Positions 46,142 through 58,400 of a stretch of DNA of 64,000 nt are shown one piece after another. The first letter of the stretch is position 1. Every line of letters starts with the position of its first letter. The position numbers and the translations under genes were made by a program. The notes under the pieces are model-generated. The model did no database searches and was not told where the DNA came from. It saw only the letters and a program-made list of their open reading frames with translations. Source of the stretch: Tubiluchus corallicola (lineage: Eukaryota > Priapulida > Priapulimorpha > Priapulimorphida > Tubiluchidae); assembly GCA_030141605.1 (NCBI GenBank), contig JAQGDQ010000123.1, positions 496,001-560,000 of the forward strand. The letters are read 5' to 3'.

Positions 46142-49100
46142 TTACCAAATAAAATTTACAGTAAATAATATTAATTGCTGTAAAAACATCGTTACAATAA
46201 AACTTTAATTCTCACTTGAAGAACGCAGTTCTGTATTGGTCCTTTGTAATGCTCCCACTCCATCAGTTGATCCATAGATAAGTGTTTGGCTTTCACATTC
46301 ATAGGTACCATACTGTCAATTTTGGAAGATGAAATGGCACCACATAGTTGGTCACACACGCAGTTCAGCAAGTCATGTGTAGCACAGGTTTCACTTTTCA
46401 CCAGAGTAAATAAATCCTGCGAACAATTTGTCATAACATAAAGACAGATAGGAAAATCCTATTAATAAAATACCATTAGGCATTGTTGTGGCAAGAAATT
46501 TTTAATAAAAAAGGAAATAAAAATAAATTTCATCAATAATGCAAGTATTTACACATTACCTTGTGCATTACCACATTTGTTTATGGTGTTGATGCTGCAA
46601 ACCAGCATATCGCACAAGCAGACTTGAATGTTTGTCTCTGATTTTCTTTAATAAACTTCAGTATATTAGCTCAAAAGTCATTGTAATAATAATAGCAATT
46701 TATTTCCTTAATACTCATGGTACAGTTCAACCAATTATGAAGTTGAAGTTTCCAATTGCTGCTTAAAAACAATTATCGTGATTGACAGTTTGTTTCAAAA
46801 TGCAGACTCACACGAGTTACTCATGCATTCCCTTTTTTACCAGAAATTCAACTGATCAAAATTTGCATATACAACCTTTAATTCCTCTTGAGAAAAAGTG
46901 ACAGTGCTGCTGCAGCTGCTGGCATCGACTATGGCACTGCTCAAGCCTTGTTTCATTACTTGCCGCTGATAAATCTTTTCTTCTATGGTGCCCTGTATAA
47001 GACAAAATAACTAACACACCTGCAAATAAATATGTAATGCAACAGTAACATTGGTTAATACATATAGACAGCTAGGTAACAGAACCATCTCAAAACAGTA
47101 TTGTAGGCCCCCAGAAAAGCAGTGTATTGGGACCCCCTACCTACACAACCATTCTGGAACAAAAATGTAAATGTCGATAAAATTAAACATATATTTATTG
47201 TATTGGTACTTCCAGTATAGTATAGTATAGCTTAGCATAGTATTTATTTATTGACAGCAAATCACAACATTCATAGATTAGCATGGGCCCGATGCACATC
47301 GAGTCCCGGGGCAACTGCCCAGCATGCCCATGCATTAGAGATGCCTCTGCCATGCAAGGCTAATAGTACAACAGTTAAAGGTCTACATTTACTAGGAAGT
47401 GAAATGTGAAAGCAGGTTTAGAGAAAACAGAATTCCTACAATTAAGCTGTTACCGAATTGAAATATTTTATAACATATTTTCCTGAAGCAAAAGGTACAA
47501 TGTAAGTACTGCCAACAAGTTGTTGGCATTTAGCAACCAACAAACAAGGATCGTGAATGCATCTTCTCAAGCGGAGCAATAAGCGGCTTCATGTAACAAT
47601 AAACCTTCGTTGTACAAAAGACTGCAGATCCCAAGTCAGATGTCACTAGAATGGTTATTTGCAATCTGCCAAGTGCTTTACAGTAAAAAAGACAATGACA
47701 CCATCCCAGACACGGACTCCATAAGTGGTCCAATGGTTGAACTGCGCAGATAGAGTACAGTATCAGGAATTAGGTCTTTACAAGTGAGAACAGGCATATT
47801 CCAAGTTTTTTCACGTACTCCCAGCCACTAATGTGAGCTACTTTTCTTGTCTAAGAGTCACACCACAAGTTGAAAAAGTGCAAGGAAAAGATTGGAAGAT
47901 TCATCTAGTAATACAACATCTACATTCATCAAGATTAAGATTATGACAGAGGTTCGGCAAAACGTTTGTCAGTAATACGGTCATGTATTTGAGTGGGCCG
48001 GCTGACACTTTAAATGAGATCCTGACCTCCCCAGACAATGTGATACTTGCTGAAAGACGATGTGATCAACCTGACAAGACGTTGTCCAGGACATGTGGGT
48101 CTCCCGCTATGATTCATCACAATTCAAATCAACAACTCTTATGCATATAAAAAGCTAACAGTGCATTTCTGTAACTATCTACATAGTAGATGACAATGAG
48201 TGCAAGTTTTCTTGAACAGCTTGAACCACTTTCTGTCTGCAGAAGCAGAGAGTGGAGTCCTTTTGTTAGACATGTACAATTGTGCAGGCATTAGTATCCA
48301 CATCATTTTACATCATTCAGTCAATTATAGGCATGACATCAATACCATGGGACACTTCCAGCACCTGTGCCATAGTGGCCAGTATGCTGTGGATGCCTGT
48401 AATAAGCAGCATGCTAGGGTTCCCCGTTTGTGCATGGTTAGTATGCATTATCATAATCTATAATTACATAATAATTCATAGGTTTTTGTTACTATTTTTA
48501 CTAGGTGGCATTTAGCTAGCATGGCACATTACTGGGAAAGGGGAGACCAGAAAAGAAAAGCAGCAACCGCTACCTGCCAATTTCATGTGACGGGCAAATG
48601 ATCCAAAAACTGTATCTAAACTAATTGCGTTATGGTTAGTAAATAAAACGATATTGTAGAAGAAAACACCTAAAAATGATTCAATCCAATTCTAAGAATA
48701 AAATTGCTTTTAAAAGACAGTAATAAAATACCACTGTGAGCAGACGATATATGTGCACTGTTCTTTTCTGTCCATCTCGCCATACACGAGCCATGGCCTG
48801 CAGGTCATTGGCCGGATTCCAGTCAATGTCGTAGAGAATAAGCCTCGAAGCTCCGATCAGGTTTAATCCTTGTCCGCCAGCTTTGCAGCTTAGTAAGAAT
48901 ACAGCTAGAATGCGAATACAACAGAATTTAATTAATAATTTATGCAAGTCATGGATCGAACTCATCGTTGACAAAGATATCAAGCAGTTTCTTCTAGTAT
49001 TAGTATTTATAAAATTTCATGTCCATAAGCTTAAATAATGATGCCAAATTTAGGTGTGTTTGAAGTGACATATACCAACAAAATTACCACCTTTTTAGCC

Positions 49101-49947
49101 ATTTCTAAATATGAGCAAGAATGCAAAACCAAACTACATCACGATTTCACTAACCACATAAACAACTAAAACTCTACATACTTTCTGAAGCGTTCCTGTT
49201 GTTAAACTGATCTACCAGTTCTTGCCGTCTACTGGAAGGTGTTGTCCCATCCAGTCTCAAGTAACGATAATTGCTTTTAACGCACACTTCTTGTAAAATA
49301 TCTAACGTCTAAAAACATTAACCACTTGATTACAAATACATTTCAACTGCATCGATGTACAACAAATTTAGGACGAGGTTTCTCAGGAATTTACAAAATA
49401 AACAATTTAGTGGTTGTAGTTTACAAATAGTGGTAACTTTTAACACAATTTAATTACGGTGTAACAATTAATACTCATAGTATATAGTATAATAATAAGT
49501 GCTATTAATACAATTATGAATGCATGTTTAAACTTTATTGCATTTTCTTTATGGCATATTCAGACGTCGAGACTTCTCCCGCAACTTCTCTCTGAGAGTA
49601 CGCCACACGTGTGAATGGTTGGCAACTTTTCTTGCAGCTTATTGCAAACCCAGAAGGAAAAGAGAAAAGTTGCACAGCAAGTTGCGAGAGAAGTTGCCAA
49701 ACCACTCACACCTGCAACTACTCTCAGACAGAAGTTGCGCAGCAAATTGCGAGATTAGTCTCTACGTCTGAACGTGCCAGTAGCATACCTCAGTATAATT
49801 TGAAACAACAACAGATTTCTCTACATTTTTGTTTGTTGCATGAAAAGAGTACAGCAAGCTAGATAACACAAGGAGTTTCCCTGAATGTTCTGCCAGTGAC
49901 ACGTGCTCTCCAGAAAACAATGACAGTATATCGTCAAAAAGGCACAA
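46142..49947 (-). CDS. RAD54B: RAD54B-like DNA translocase, C-terminal half only (5-6 exons)
   Basis: Minus-strand exons: 49789-49947, 49182-49308, 48732-48904, 46876-46992 and 46192-46416 (TAA), all GT-AG with consistent phases, giving 266 residues. Alternatively the last exon ends at 46216 and a 38-base intron leads to 46142-46177. The product covers the second RecA-like lobe of an SNF2-family ATPase: [11 protein letters not shown] and VVVSNYTE (motif IV), [37 protein letters not shown] (motif V), [26 protein letters not shown] (motif VI), [20 protein letters not shown]. The ending HDLLNC and [16 protein letters not shown] match RAD54B rather than RAD54L. RAD54B remodels DNA with RAD51 in homologous recombination. 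The N-terminal lobe with the Walker A and DEAH-type motifs was not found upstream. One intron holds a hairpin MITE. Confidence 0.88.
46993..48731 (-). other. RAD54B intron with repeat debris
   Basis: A 1.7-kb intron. The part near 47100-47345 contains GGCCCCC-rich words (GGGCCCGATGCACATCGAG, CTGCCCAGCATGCCCATG) that look like a decayed dispersed repeat. No other gene was recognised. The frames at 47530-47733, 48200-48463 and 48282-48515 have no motif. Confidence 0.5.
49559..49772. mobile_element. Hairpin-type MITE in a RAD54B intron
   Basis: A 214-bp imperfect palindrome beginning TTCAGACGTCGAGACT, with a right arm that reads TTCAGACGTAGAGACT in reverse complement. Pairing continues inward through CGCAACTTCTCTC, CTGAGAGTA and TGGTTGGCAACTT. 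No target-site duplication is evident, so the superfamily is unassigned. Open frames on both strands are consequences of the palindrome. Confidence 0.7.
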
Positions 49948-52089
49948 CTGTATGGAATAACAGACAGCCAAAATTAATATGCCATAAGAGTAATAAAACA
50001 TAAGTTACATGCAGAAATTTAGTACAGTTAACTGTGCATGCTTGCACAGACAACAGTAATCAGAAAAATAAGGATTTTGATCAAGAAGTTGATTGACTAA
50101 GATACTAAGCTGGCGAATTCAGACTCAATTTGTGAAAGGAAATTTATCTTTTTTGAGAGGGATTACAATATTTTGTTTACGTACAGTATGTAGATTTAAC
50201 AGTACTGCTAATTTACAACAGCTAGTGTTCTTGTTGGTAAGACAAAGTTAGTTTCAATTGTAGAAAAGTCATGTTCAAGACTACAGAATGTAAAATACCA
50301 AAAGCAAAATCAACATCAGAAATCAAAATTTTATAAGACATAGACAATTTATTTTTCTTCTCTTAAGCATAATGCAACAAATCAACAATTGACTGGATGT
50401 ATGTTCCTTCCATTTCAGGACTGTGAATTTATAACGATATCATTTTGAAGTAACTTTAAAAAAAATAAAATCTATAATACTAACTAACATGTACCTAATA
50501 ATAGGCCCAGATCTATAATAAAGTCACAGGAAAAAAGTCACGGAAAAAGCCACAGTTCTGGCTAAGGTCAGGGTTAGGGTTATTTTTTTTCCAATGCATT
50601 TTGTCAGCAACTTTTTTACCTGGGATCAGATAACCAGTAATGATAGTAATGCTAGTTGTTACAGTAGTCAGCTATAAGACTAGATCTTAACTTTAATAAT
50701 GTTTATATTTTAGATTACGATAGGAAGCAGTTTTCATATCACTGGGAAGGCTATTCCACAAAATAGACCCTGGAATTTCAGTGACCTGTCTCAAATTTGT
50801 GTTGAAACGTTCTATGTCATAATTGCTGCTGCTTGCAAATCTAGAGTTGTAATCATGTGTTGTGTCTATAGAGTGATAGTAATAAGAAAACAGTACTGGA
50901 TGAGTGTTATGTTTGAATCTGTAAACAAAATTGTTTAATTCTAATTTATGTATGTTTTAGTTTTAGCAGGTTTAATTCATAACACAACGATGTAACATGA
51001 GCTCTTCTACTGGCAAATGTCATTAATTAAATAAATTTATTTTGATTGATTGTAAGGGGTTTCAAAGCTGAATTAGGGGCAATGCCATGAACAGTCAGAA
51101 ATGAGTTTCATTGTATCTTTATTGATATTATGCCCAATTTAAAAAAAGACATTCCATTAATTTTGCTTATTTTGCTGTTAACATGTTGGAATGGGAATGC
51201 CATGCCAATTAATAGTCAATTATTATTCCCAAGTGTTGTTCCTATATCTGTAATTGTCATGTGGCCTAAAACCAATTATTGCACCAAAATAATTGAGATT
51301 CTTTTATCATTTGTCTGGGAATAGTTTGTTCATCTAGCCCTGTGTTTAGCTACAACTCTGGCAAAGATGTAGTAATCGGTAATTTATGCTACGTATCGTC
51401 CATTGTTAAAGATCCAACATGCCAGATAATACAGAAACAATTTGTATAACGACTATAACACAAAGCATGGTAAATGAGCAAGCATTCAGTAACTCAGCGA
51501 GCGTCTGCTTGTACAGTGAATGAGGCGCATGCGCATTTTTCCCACGATCTTGTGCTGATAGGCAAGCCTGTTCGAGTGCTTGTTGCTGGAGCTGATGTAC
51601 AAAGGAAAAGTACGGCAGAAAATATTGCCCTCAACGCGAAGCACAATGTAGCAATGAATGATTTCAGTGAATTAGTTGAGGAACGTACTGATCATTACAA
51701 AACGAATCGGAGAATCATCATGTGAAAGAAATTGCCACAAATACCTTCAGTAATGCAAGTTATGAAGATTACGAACCGGCTGTGCCGAGGAGCTTAATGA
51801 ATGGAAAGCAGTTCAAACGCAATTCGATACTCGGGTAAGACGTATTACAAACATATTCGCTCCGCCATATTGACCCCATACTAATGCGATAAATTAGTTA
51901 AGGACTGCAATTAGAAACGTTTTTTCCAATAACAAGAAACGTCTTATGATACAACAAAAAATTGCTATACGGGAAGAATGTAGCAACATAGTTTATGAGA
52001 CATTGAGTTTAATTTAATAAATGTACCGGCAGTCCATAAATGCAAGTACATTTTTGGTGGGGAGGGGGTTTGAATCTCTCCAAACTTAG
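49948..52089. other. Region upstream of the RAD54B fragment
   Basis: Searching the minus strand by eye for the LCNHP block, the DEMGLGKT (Walker A) block and the helicase DEGH box found none. A plus-strand orphan frame at 51474 is listed separately. Otherwise it is AT-rich with no recognised gene. Confidence 0.4.
51474..51838 (+). pseudogene. Orphan coding-like segment with one frame change
   Basis: An ATG frame of 83 codons (starting MSKHSVTQRASACTVNEAHA) ends in TGA at 51723-51725. A -1 frame overlapping its end continues NHHVKEIATNTFSNASYEDY and stays open to a good splice donor, CTCGG|GTAAGA, at about 51836. The stretch has a more balanced base composition than its surroundings. I recognise no family. 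Either a broken gene, a first exon with a sequencing error, or part of the neighbouring hAT element. Confidence 0.25.
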
Positions 52090-52311
52090 ATCGTGAGAAA
52101 CAATTTTAAGTTGAGTGTAAGAGTGAAGTCATGTGAAAGAAGCTTTTCAAAGCTTAAACAAACCAAAAACTGCTTGCGATCCACAATGGAACAGTCAAAG
52201 CTATCTGATCTTTCGGTTTTATCTGTTAAAATTGACTTAGCAAAAGTAATTGATTTTGATGAAGTAATTGACAACTTTGCAGCAGTGAAATCCAGGAATG
52301 GAAAGTTCTGA
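52090..52311 (+). pseudogene. hAT transposase C-terminal (dimerisation) remnant
   Basis: The frame contains SCERSFSKLKQTKNCLRSTM followed by EQSKLSDLSVLSVKIDLAK and FDEVIDNFAAVKSR. This matches the conserved hAT family C-terminal dimerisation block (ASCERSFSKLKLIK..LRSTM...RL..LA.LSIE.......F...I..FA..K.R). Only the last ~70 residues are present and the frame upstream is closed. It is therefore a fragment of a dead transposon or of a transposase-derived gene's last exon. Confidence 0.8.
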
Positions 52312-52679
52312 TTGCTGACATAAATTATAATTAGTAAAATACTGAACTGTTTGTGTTTTAATGCCAGTTTCTTTTGATACTTCAACTAAGAAGTGTATTT
52401 TCATATGATTAAAAGTGCTGCTTCAATGTGCAAATATATCATAAAAATTAAAAATATTAAGTTTTCAATTTAAAATAAACATTGTCAGTATACTAATGTG
52501 TGCTTAGCACTTTAACTCAGTAGGATGGAAAATAAAGTGATGTTGTCTAGATGATGTTTCTCCTAATCGCCATGCAGCAAGTACTAGCTATGCACATAAG
52601 ATCATACTAAAGGATACAGTATATAAGCTCCAATGCACGTTTGATACCATGAGTACTGCACCGAATGACACCAACCTTG

Positions 52680-52801
52680 TGGTTGCCAGATTAGAAAATT
52701 AGAAATATGGGACACTCTTATAATCTCTTTCCATACACACACATATATAATATAAGAGATTATAAGTGTCCCATATTTCTAATTTTCTAATCTGGCAACC
52801 A
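52680..52801. repeat. Long hairpin repeat (~50-bp arms)
   Basis: The left arm 52680-52729 and right arm 52754-52801 are reverse complements apart from a 2-base indel. Both contain GGTTGCCAGATTAGAAAATT (left orientation) and AATATGGGACAC. A ~24-base CA/TA-rich loop separates them. About 400 bases on (53150-53206), an imperfect relative occurs (reverse complement GGGTTGCTGGACGTCCC and ACATGTCCCATATTTGA). The hairpin may be the end of a DNA transposon, possibly related to the nearby hAT transposase remnant. Confidence 0.8.
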
Positions 52802-53624
52802 TAGGGCAACTGTATATATATATATATAGACATAAATTTAAACACGCCTAACACCCAGATCAATATATTATATAAAAGTAGAGACATAAGTTAAAAACAT
52901 TAAGCAGGGATTTTAATGGGTTATGAGGAAAACAAAAGTAAAATCATTTGAAAATATTTATTTAATACCGAAAATGGAGAAATATTATGATTATTTAATA
53001 ATTACATTTGGGATATTTTCATCAAAAGGATCTGAGAAAAGAAAATACAATTATTCATAAAGTTACTAGTAAGAACCCGTAAGAAGGTAGTAAAAATGCA
53101 TTTTTATCACGAAATTTGAAAATGAACTAAATACGCCACGGGGGACAAAATTATCAAATATGGGACATGTCCTGTATATAAGGGACGTCCAGCAACCCTA
53201 ACCCTAGCGAAGCCCCTGTTCACCAGACAGGCACACCTTAGACGTAGATATTTTTCTTCTCCGTCAGTATATGATTAAATTATTCGTGAGGCAAACAAAT
53301 AATAAATTTATTTAGGAGATGGGCTAGGAAAGAGCTCAATGAACAACTTTTAGCTCCTTTGATGATTTTCAAAATTTATAGTAATTCTTTTCAATGGAAG
53401 GCATCTGTTACATAATAGCAAAATGTTTACTACAACAATGTTGTGAGATACATAAGTTATTAATAACATCCTAGCATTTTAGGAATAACTCATCATTTAA
53501 ATTTTTGACAGGACAAAGTTTATAGGCTTCAAAGTAAAATATCCTCTAAAATCTAATAAATCTTAACAATTTTATGCATACTAAAACTGCTGTGATGCCC
53601 AGGTATTGCCTTTTCCACAGTTTT

Positions 53625-53723
53625 TGTGTGGCACTCCAGCACTCAGCCTTGGCTTATTTAATACCAGTGATTGTGGCACACCAGTACTCAGCCCTGGCTT
53701 ATTTAATACCGGCGGTTGTGACA
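53625..53723. repeat. Two-copy tandem repeat, ~50-bp unit
   Basis: Two consecutive copies of a ~50-base unit containing ACTCAGCC.TGGCTTATTT and AATACC. No function is apparent. Confidence 0.8.
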
Positions 53724-53799
53724 GGATCTGGCAAAGGATTCTGTGATAATCAGGAATTATCAAGGATAATCCTTTAGATGAAACAGTGAATTGGCAGAA

Positions 53800-55420
53800 G
53801 TGTCTCAGCCCGGTTGGGAAGATGAATACACTCCCTGAAGGAGATAAGCAGCCCGAATCAGTGTAGTAAGTGAAACAGTTTAAAGTTCATATAGAATCCA
53901 GTGGTCATCTATATCGCATTCACTGACCAGTGCTAGGTTGCGGAGTTGAGCCTAAAAGCACATCAATGTGGGTTCCTGATTGATGAAAGTCGACCCCAAA
54001 CCTGACTCTTGAGGCCTGACTCCCAGAAGTTCTTAAAATTTTGATTTTTGAGGCATTTTATTAACCAGACTCAAACCATTAGATGATAGATATTATATTA
54101 TGAACCTTAAGTAAAGGTACTGCTTAATATTTATGTTTAAGGCAGGAGTATTTTATTATCAACAGACTGTGGCTTTTCTTTACCTGAAGATCTAATCAGC
54201 AAAACATTAGAACCAATGGAATTTTAAATGCATTGTTTTAAGCTGCAGACCCTGCATTGATCAGCTTCAGTATTGTTTAATTTTACTTATCTAAGCATAT
54301 GCCATTATAATTCGGCTATCACCCTTGCCACAGAGATACTAAAAAGTATTATTATACTGTATTAATAGCATGTAATTATATAAAAATAACTTCCTGAAGT
54401 TTTTCTAGACAATAAAAGAGTAGCTATAAATTGTTGATATTATGATTTATAAATTATTGAACATGTTTTATTTGTTTTGACTTAAAGATTTGAAAGACAT
54501 GGGGAAGCATTTTGCAATTTTTTAACTCATTATCATTGAATATTAGAGCTACATTTATAGCCGAATGACTGTTATAAGTCTGTTGCTACTAAGCTTTAAT
54601 TATCTGACTTTTTTGGTGAAACAGTTGTCTTAGCTATCAAAACTGACTAATTTGTTGCTAAAATAGAACATGTGACAGCAATTTTTGCAAAAAGTTAAAA
54701 GTCAAATGAAAACTAACATGAGAAAACGAATAATTTTTAAGAACAAGAAACAAAGCCATTAGAAGTGCTATTTAGTACACCGCTGTGCGCTATCTTCCGA
54801 TATGATTTATTGAAGACATTTTATTTTGTTTTCCAAACTCTTAGCATCGACTAAGCACGGCATCGAATTGCACCAAGGAAATTCTGTCCTTTTGTCCGTT
54901 ATGCTACAGATTTTGTTATGTTACTTTTGTTTTCTATATTATTGTGTTATGGTTTTGAAGTAGTTTTGCAAGGTTGTCTCTCATACCAGTTCAGTTCTTT
55001 GGTGTCTTGATCATCTTAGGCGTGTATTTTTTGTTGCCTCAGATGTGAGATATCAAAAGCCGACAATATACCTTTAGTCTGTTCCCGCAAAATTCAGTTA
55101 CTTTTTTAGTCACTTTTCGATTTATACATGCCCATTAAAAAATTTTACGAAACGAAATTGTGTAAATACATGGCAACAATTTCAAAATAGAAAGCATGAA
55201 TTTTTTTTACTCGAGAGAGGTACTCTGACTTTTCAGACTCAGAAATAAACACTTGTACTTCAATTACTTGTGTTGGATAAGTAATCCATGTTGTTTATGT
55301 TGGGAATTAGGGTTATGATTCTATTTAATTTTACTGTAGCATTATTCTTCGAGAAAAATCATTATTTAATGTTTTTAATCTCGAATTTTATATTAGTTAA
55401 AGTTAACGTTTTATTCACAG
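53800..55420. other. Upstream region of the zinc-finger gene
   Basis: AT-rich sequence with no recognised gene. A strong 3' splice site (TTATTCACAG) at 55411-55420 ends it, suggesting that a non-coding 5' exon of the zinc-finger gene lies somewhere upstream. Confidence 0.5.
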
Positions 55421-55478
55421 GTGAACAATTTGATGCTAGGAAAGCAAGTGAATAGTCTGCACAATCCCTTGTTCAATC

Positions 55479-58400
55479 ATGAATGCTTATGAAATGAACG
55501 AAGAGCTGCAAGCTGCCATTGAACAGTTAGAACTTGAGCAAATCGATCTGTGTGGAGAGCAGGCTGGCGAAAGCTCTATTTCAGAACTGGTTTATACTAA
55601 CAGCATCAAAAATATTACTAGCAGCGTAACAGATGTGGGCTCAGTACAGCAGCAGCAAGCAGGCAGTCAGACTCGTTCAGCTGTGACTCATGCTACGTAT
55701 CAGCAGCAGGCTCTATCCAGAATAAATGAGTTTAATGTCAGCCTTGAGCTTATGAATACAGCCTGCGTTGATAGTAGAGATGGTTTGTGTGCGCTGGGTA
55801 CCGGGACCGCTGTAAAAGATTTTGTCACTTTGGACGAATTCCAAGCTCTGCAGCAGAATCAAATGAAAGAATCATTTTCTGCTAGTGGGTTACTAGAGAG
55901 TTTAAACAATAATGAAATAACTAATGGTACACCAGAGCATTTAGACAATAATGAAAATGTTTTTGACACTCTACAGAGTGAAGGGTACATTGAAACTGCT
56001 ATTGATTCATTAGGGACATTAGAGAATAACGACGTTGCTGTGACTATTGGCAGCAATGCATTAGATATAAATCTACTGCCGTTCAGCCAGCAAGACTCAG
56101 ATCATTCGTTGTCTAGGCAACAACACACTACTTCACAAAAAGTAGAAATCAATAAGCAATATGAATTGGATCTGCCCATAGAAGATGTTACGGAGCAACG
56201 TCTTGCTAGTGATGTTACCAAGCAGATGTGCAGTGATTATGGTATTGATGTGAAATTCAGTGTGGAAAATTTTACAAGTATGCCTGTAAATAATCAGGAT
56301 AATGACTTGAATCGTGATATAGATGATTCTGATTCTGATTCTTCAGATTCAGATTCTAATTCTGACGACTTTGATAATCAGGACAGTATTCAGAATTCAG
56401 TTGCTCCTTTAAATGAAAAAACTTCTGATAGCATAATTAATGGTTCGGTTTTCGAACGCAATGAAGCTAAAGTGATAAGTGGTTTTCCCATTAGTCTAAA
56501 CAGTGATAATGTTGAACAATTACAAGTAGAATGTAAAATCACAAATTCTCCAGTAAATATTGAAGAATGTCAAAAATACACAATAGAAAATTCCTGTAAG
56601 ACGATCTTATTCAAAACTGATGAACAGTGTGAATGTCTCGACTGTGGTGCATCACTGAGTAATCTTCTGAGTTCACAAGAACATCTTGGATTAATGACAG
56701 CCGTTGTGAAGTTGTGTACATGCTTACAGGAAGGTAGAAAATGTTTACATTATGCAAATGAAGTAAGCACCTCTAAGTTACATGTGAGTGAACTATACAG
56801 TTGTCATATGTGTGAAATAACTTTTCACAGACTGTCTGCATTAACAAATCACATGGTTATGAAACATAATGATGAGGACTCAACTGACAATCAAAGTGTT
56901 GCTGCTAATTACATACAACCACCTGCTAGTTTGCAAAAGACCCATAAATGTGGAATTTGTCCAGCTTCATTTTCCAATGTTTTTAATTTGCAAAAGCATG
57001 GTAGAGTTGTTCATAGTGCAATACCAAAACAGTATCGATGTACTAAATGTACTGCTTCTTTTCAAGCCTTGAAGAATTTAACATTACATCTTCGGCTTCA
57101 CGAAAATGAGCAGCAGTCATTTGAGTCTCAGCGAATAGATAAAATAGCGACAAAAACCCCAACAGCAGGAACTGATGAAGCCAGTAAGCCTGATCAAGCT
57201 AGTAAGCCTGACAGTATTGACAAAATACCAGTGAATGGCATTAAGAAGGCTGGGAATACAGATGAGAAATCAATAAAGTGTAGAATGTGCCCGGCTGCAT
57301 TTAAACATACAGCAAGCCTTAAAAGGCACATACAAATCACTCATAACAAGATAAAAATGTATTCATGCAAACTCTGCCCAGCTAGATTTGGAGTTAAATC
57401 AACAGTTAAAAAACATATGAGTGATGTGCATGGGGGTGTGCCTAAAAAGTATAAATGTCAACATTGTACTGCTTCATACAGAGCCCTGAAGAATTTGCAG
57501 CGGCACATGAAACTTCATATTGCTAAATTACAGCCTGTACAGGAAAAAAAGAAAAACCAGTACCTCTGTTTTTTGTGTAGCACAAGATGTTCATCAGCGG
57601 ATGTTCTTAAAGAACATATTAAAACCCACTCTGAGACGAAAGAGCCAACGGCAGATATAACAACTACACCAAGAAAAGCACTTCTGAAGATATTTAAGTG
57701 TAATGTCTGCTCAGTTAGTTTTCACAGTCGACTAGACAGGGATGTGCATTTGCAAACTGCTCATGAGAAGGCAAAATCAACACCTGAGCAACAAAACAGT
57801 AGCTTGGATTCCAGTATATGCAGGGTATGCAAAAACAGTTTTAATTCTAAAGCTCTCTTGGACCAGCACATGAAGCAGTATAAGAAGCTGTATGAGTGTA
57901 ATGCTTGCCCTGCTATGTTCAAAGTATCCACTAACAGAAATAAACACGTGAATAATGTGCATTCTGGTGCATTAAAGGCTTTCCGATGCGATGTTTGTGG
58001 AGGTGGATTTCACAGAGAATATAGCTTGCAAAGCCACATGCTACTGCATAATCAAGCCCACAAAGAGCAATATAAGTGTGATAAGTGTGATTTCAATTGT
58101 AATTCGTCAGAACAGCTGAAGACTCATATCATTTGCAAGCATTCAGTAACTGCACAAAGTCCTGGAATTATCATAATGGACACTCCAACTGTAAGCCTGC
58201 AAAAAATCAAAGTAGAAGATTCACATGCCGAGGCTATTACTATTCAGGAGTCTGCAGACATGGATTTTTGTGAAGATATGGAGCACTGTTGTGACATTTG
58301 TGGAAAGTTTTTCATGAAAGAGTCAGAGTTACTAGTACATGAAAAAGTACACATGGCACTAAAACCTTATAAATGTGGAATTTGTGGTCTAGACTTTTGT

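Noticed and set aside
49538-49862. Open frames on both strands around 49.6 kb that might have been a RAD54B exon
   Set aside because: They are produced by the palindromic MITE; the true exon (49789-49947) is defined by motif and splice sites.
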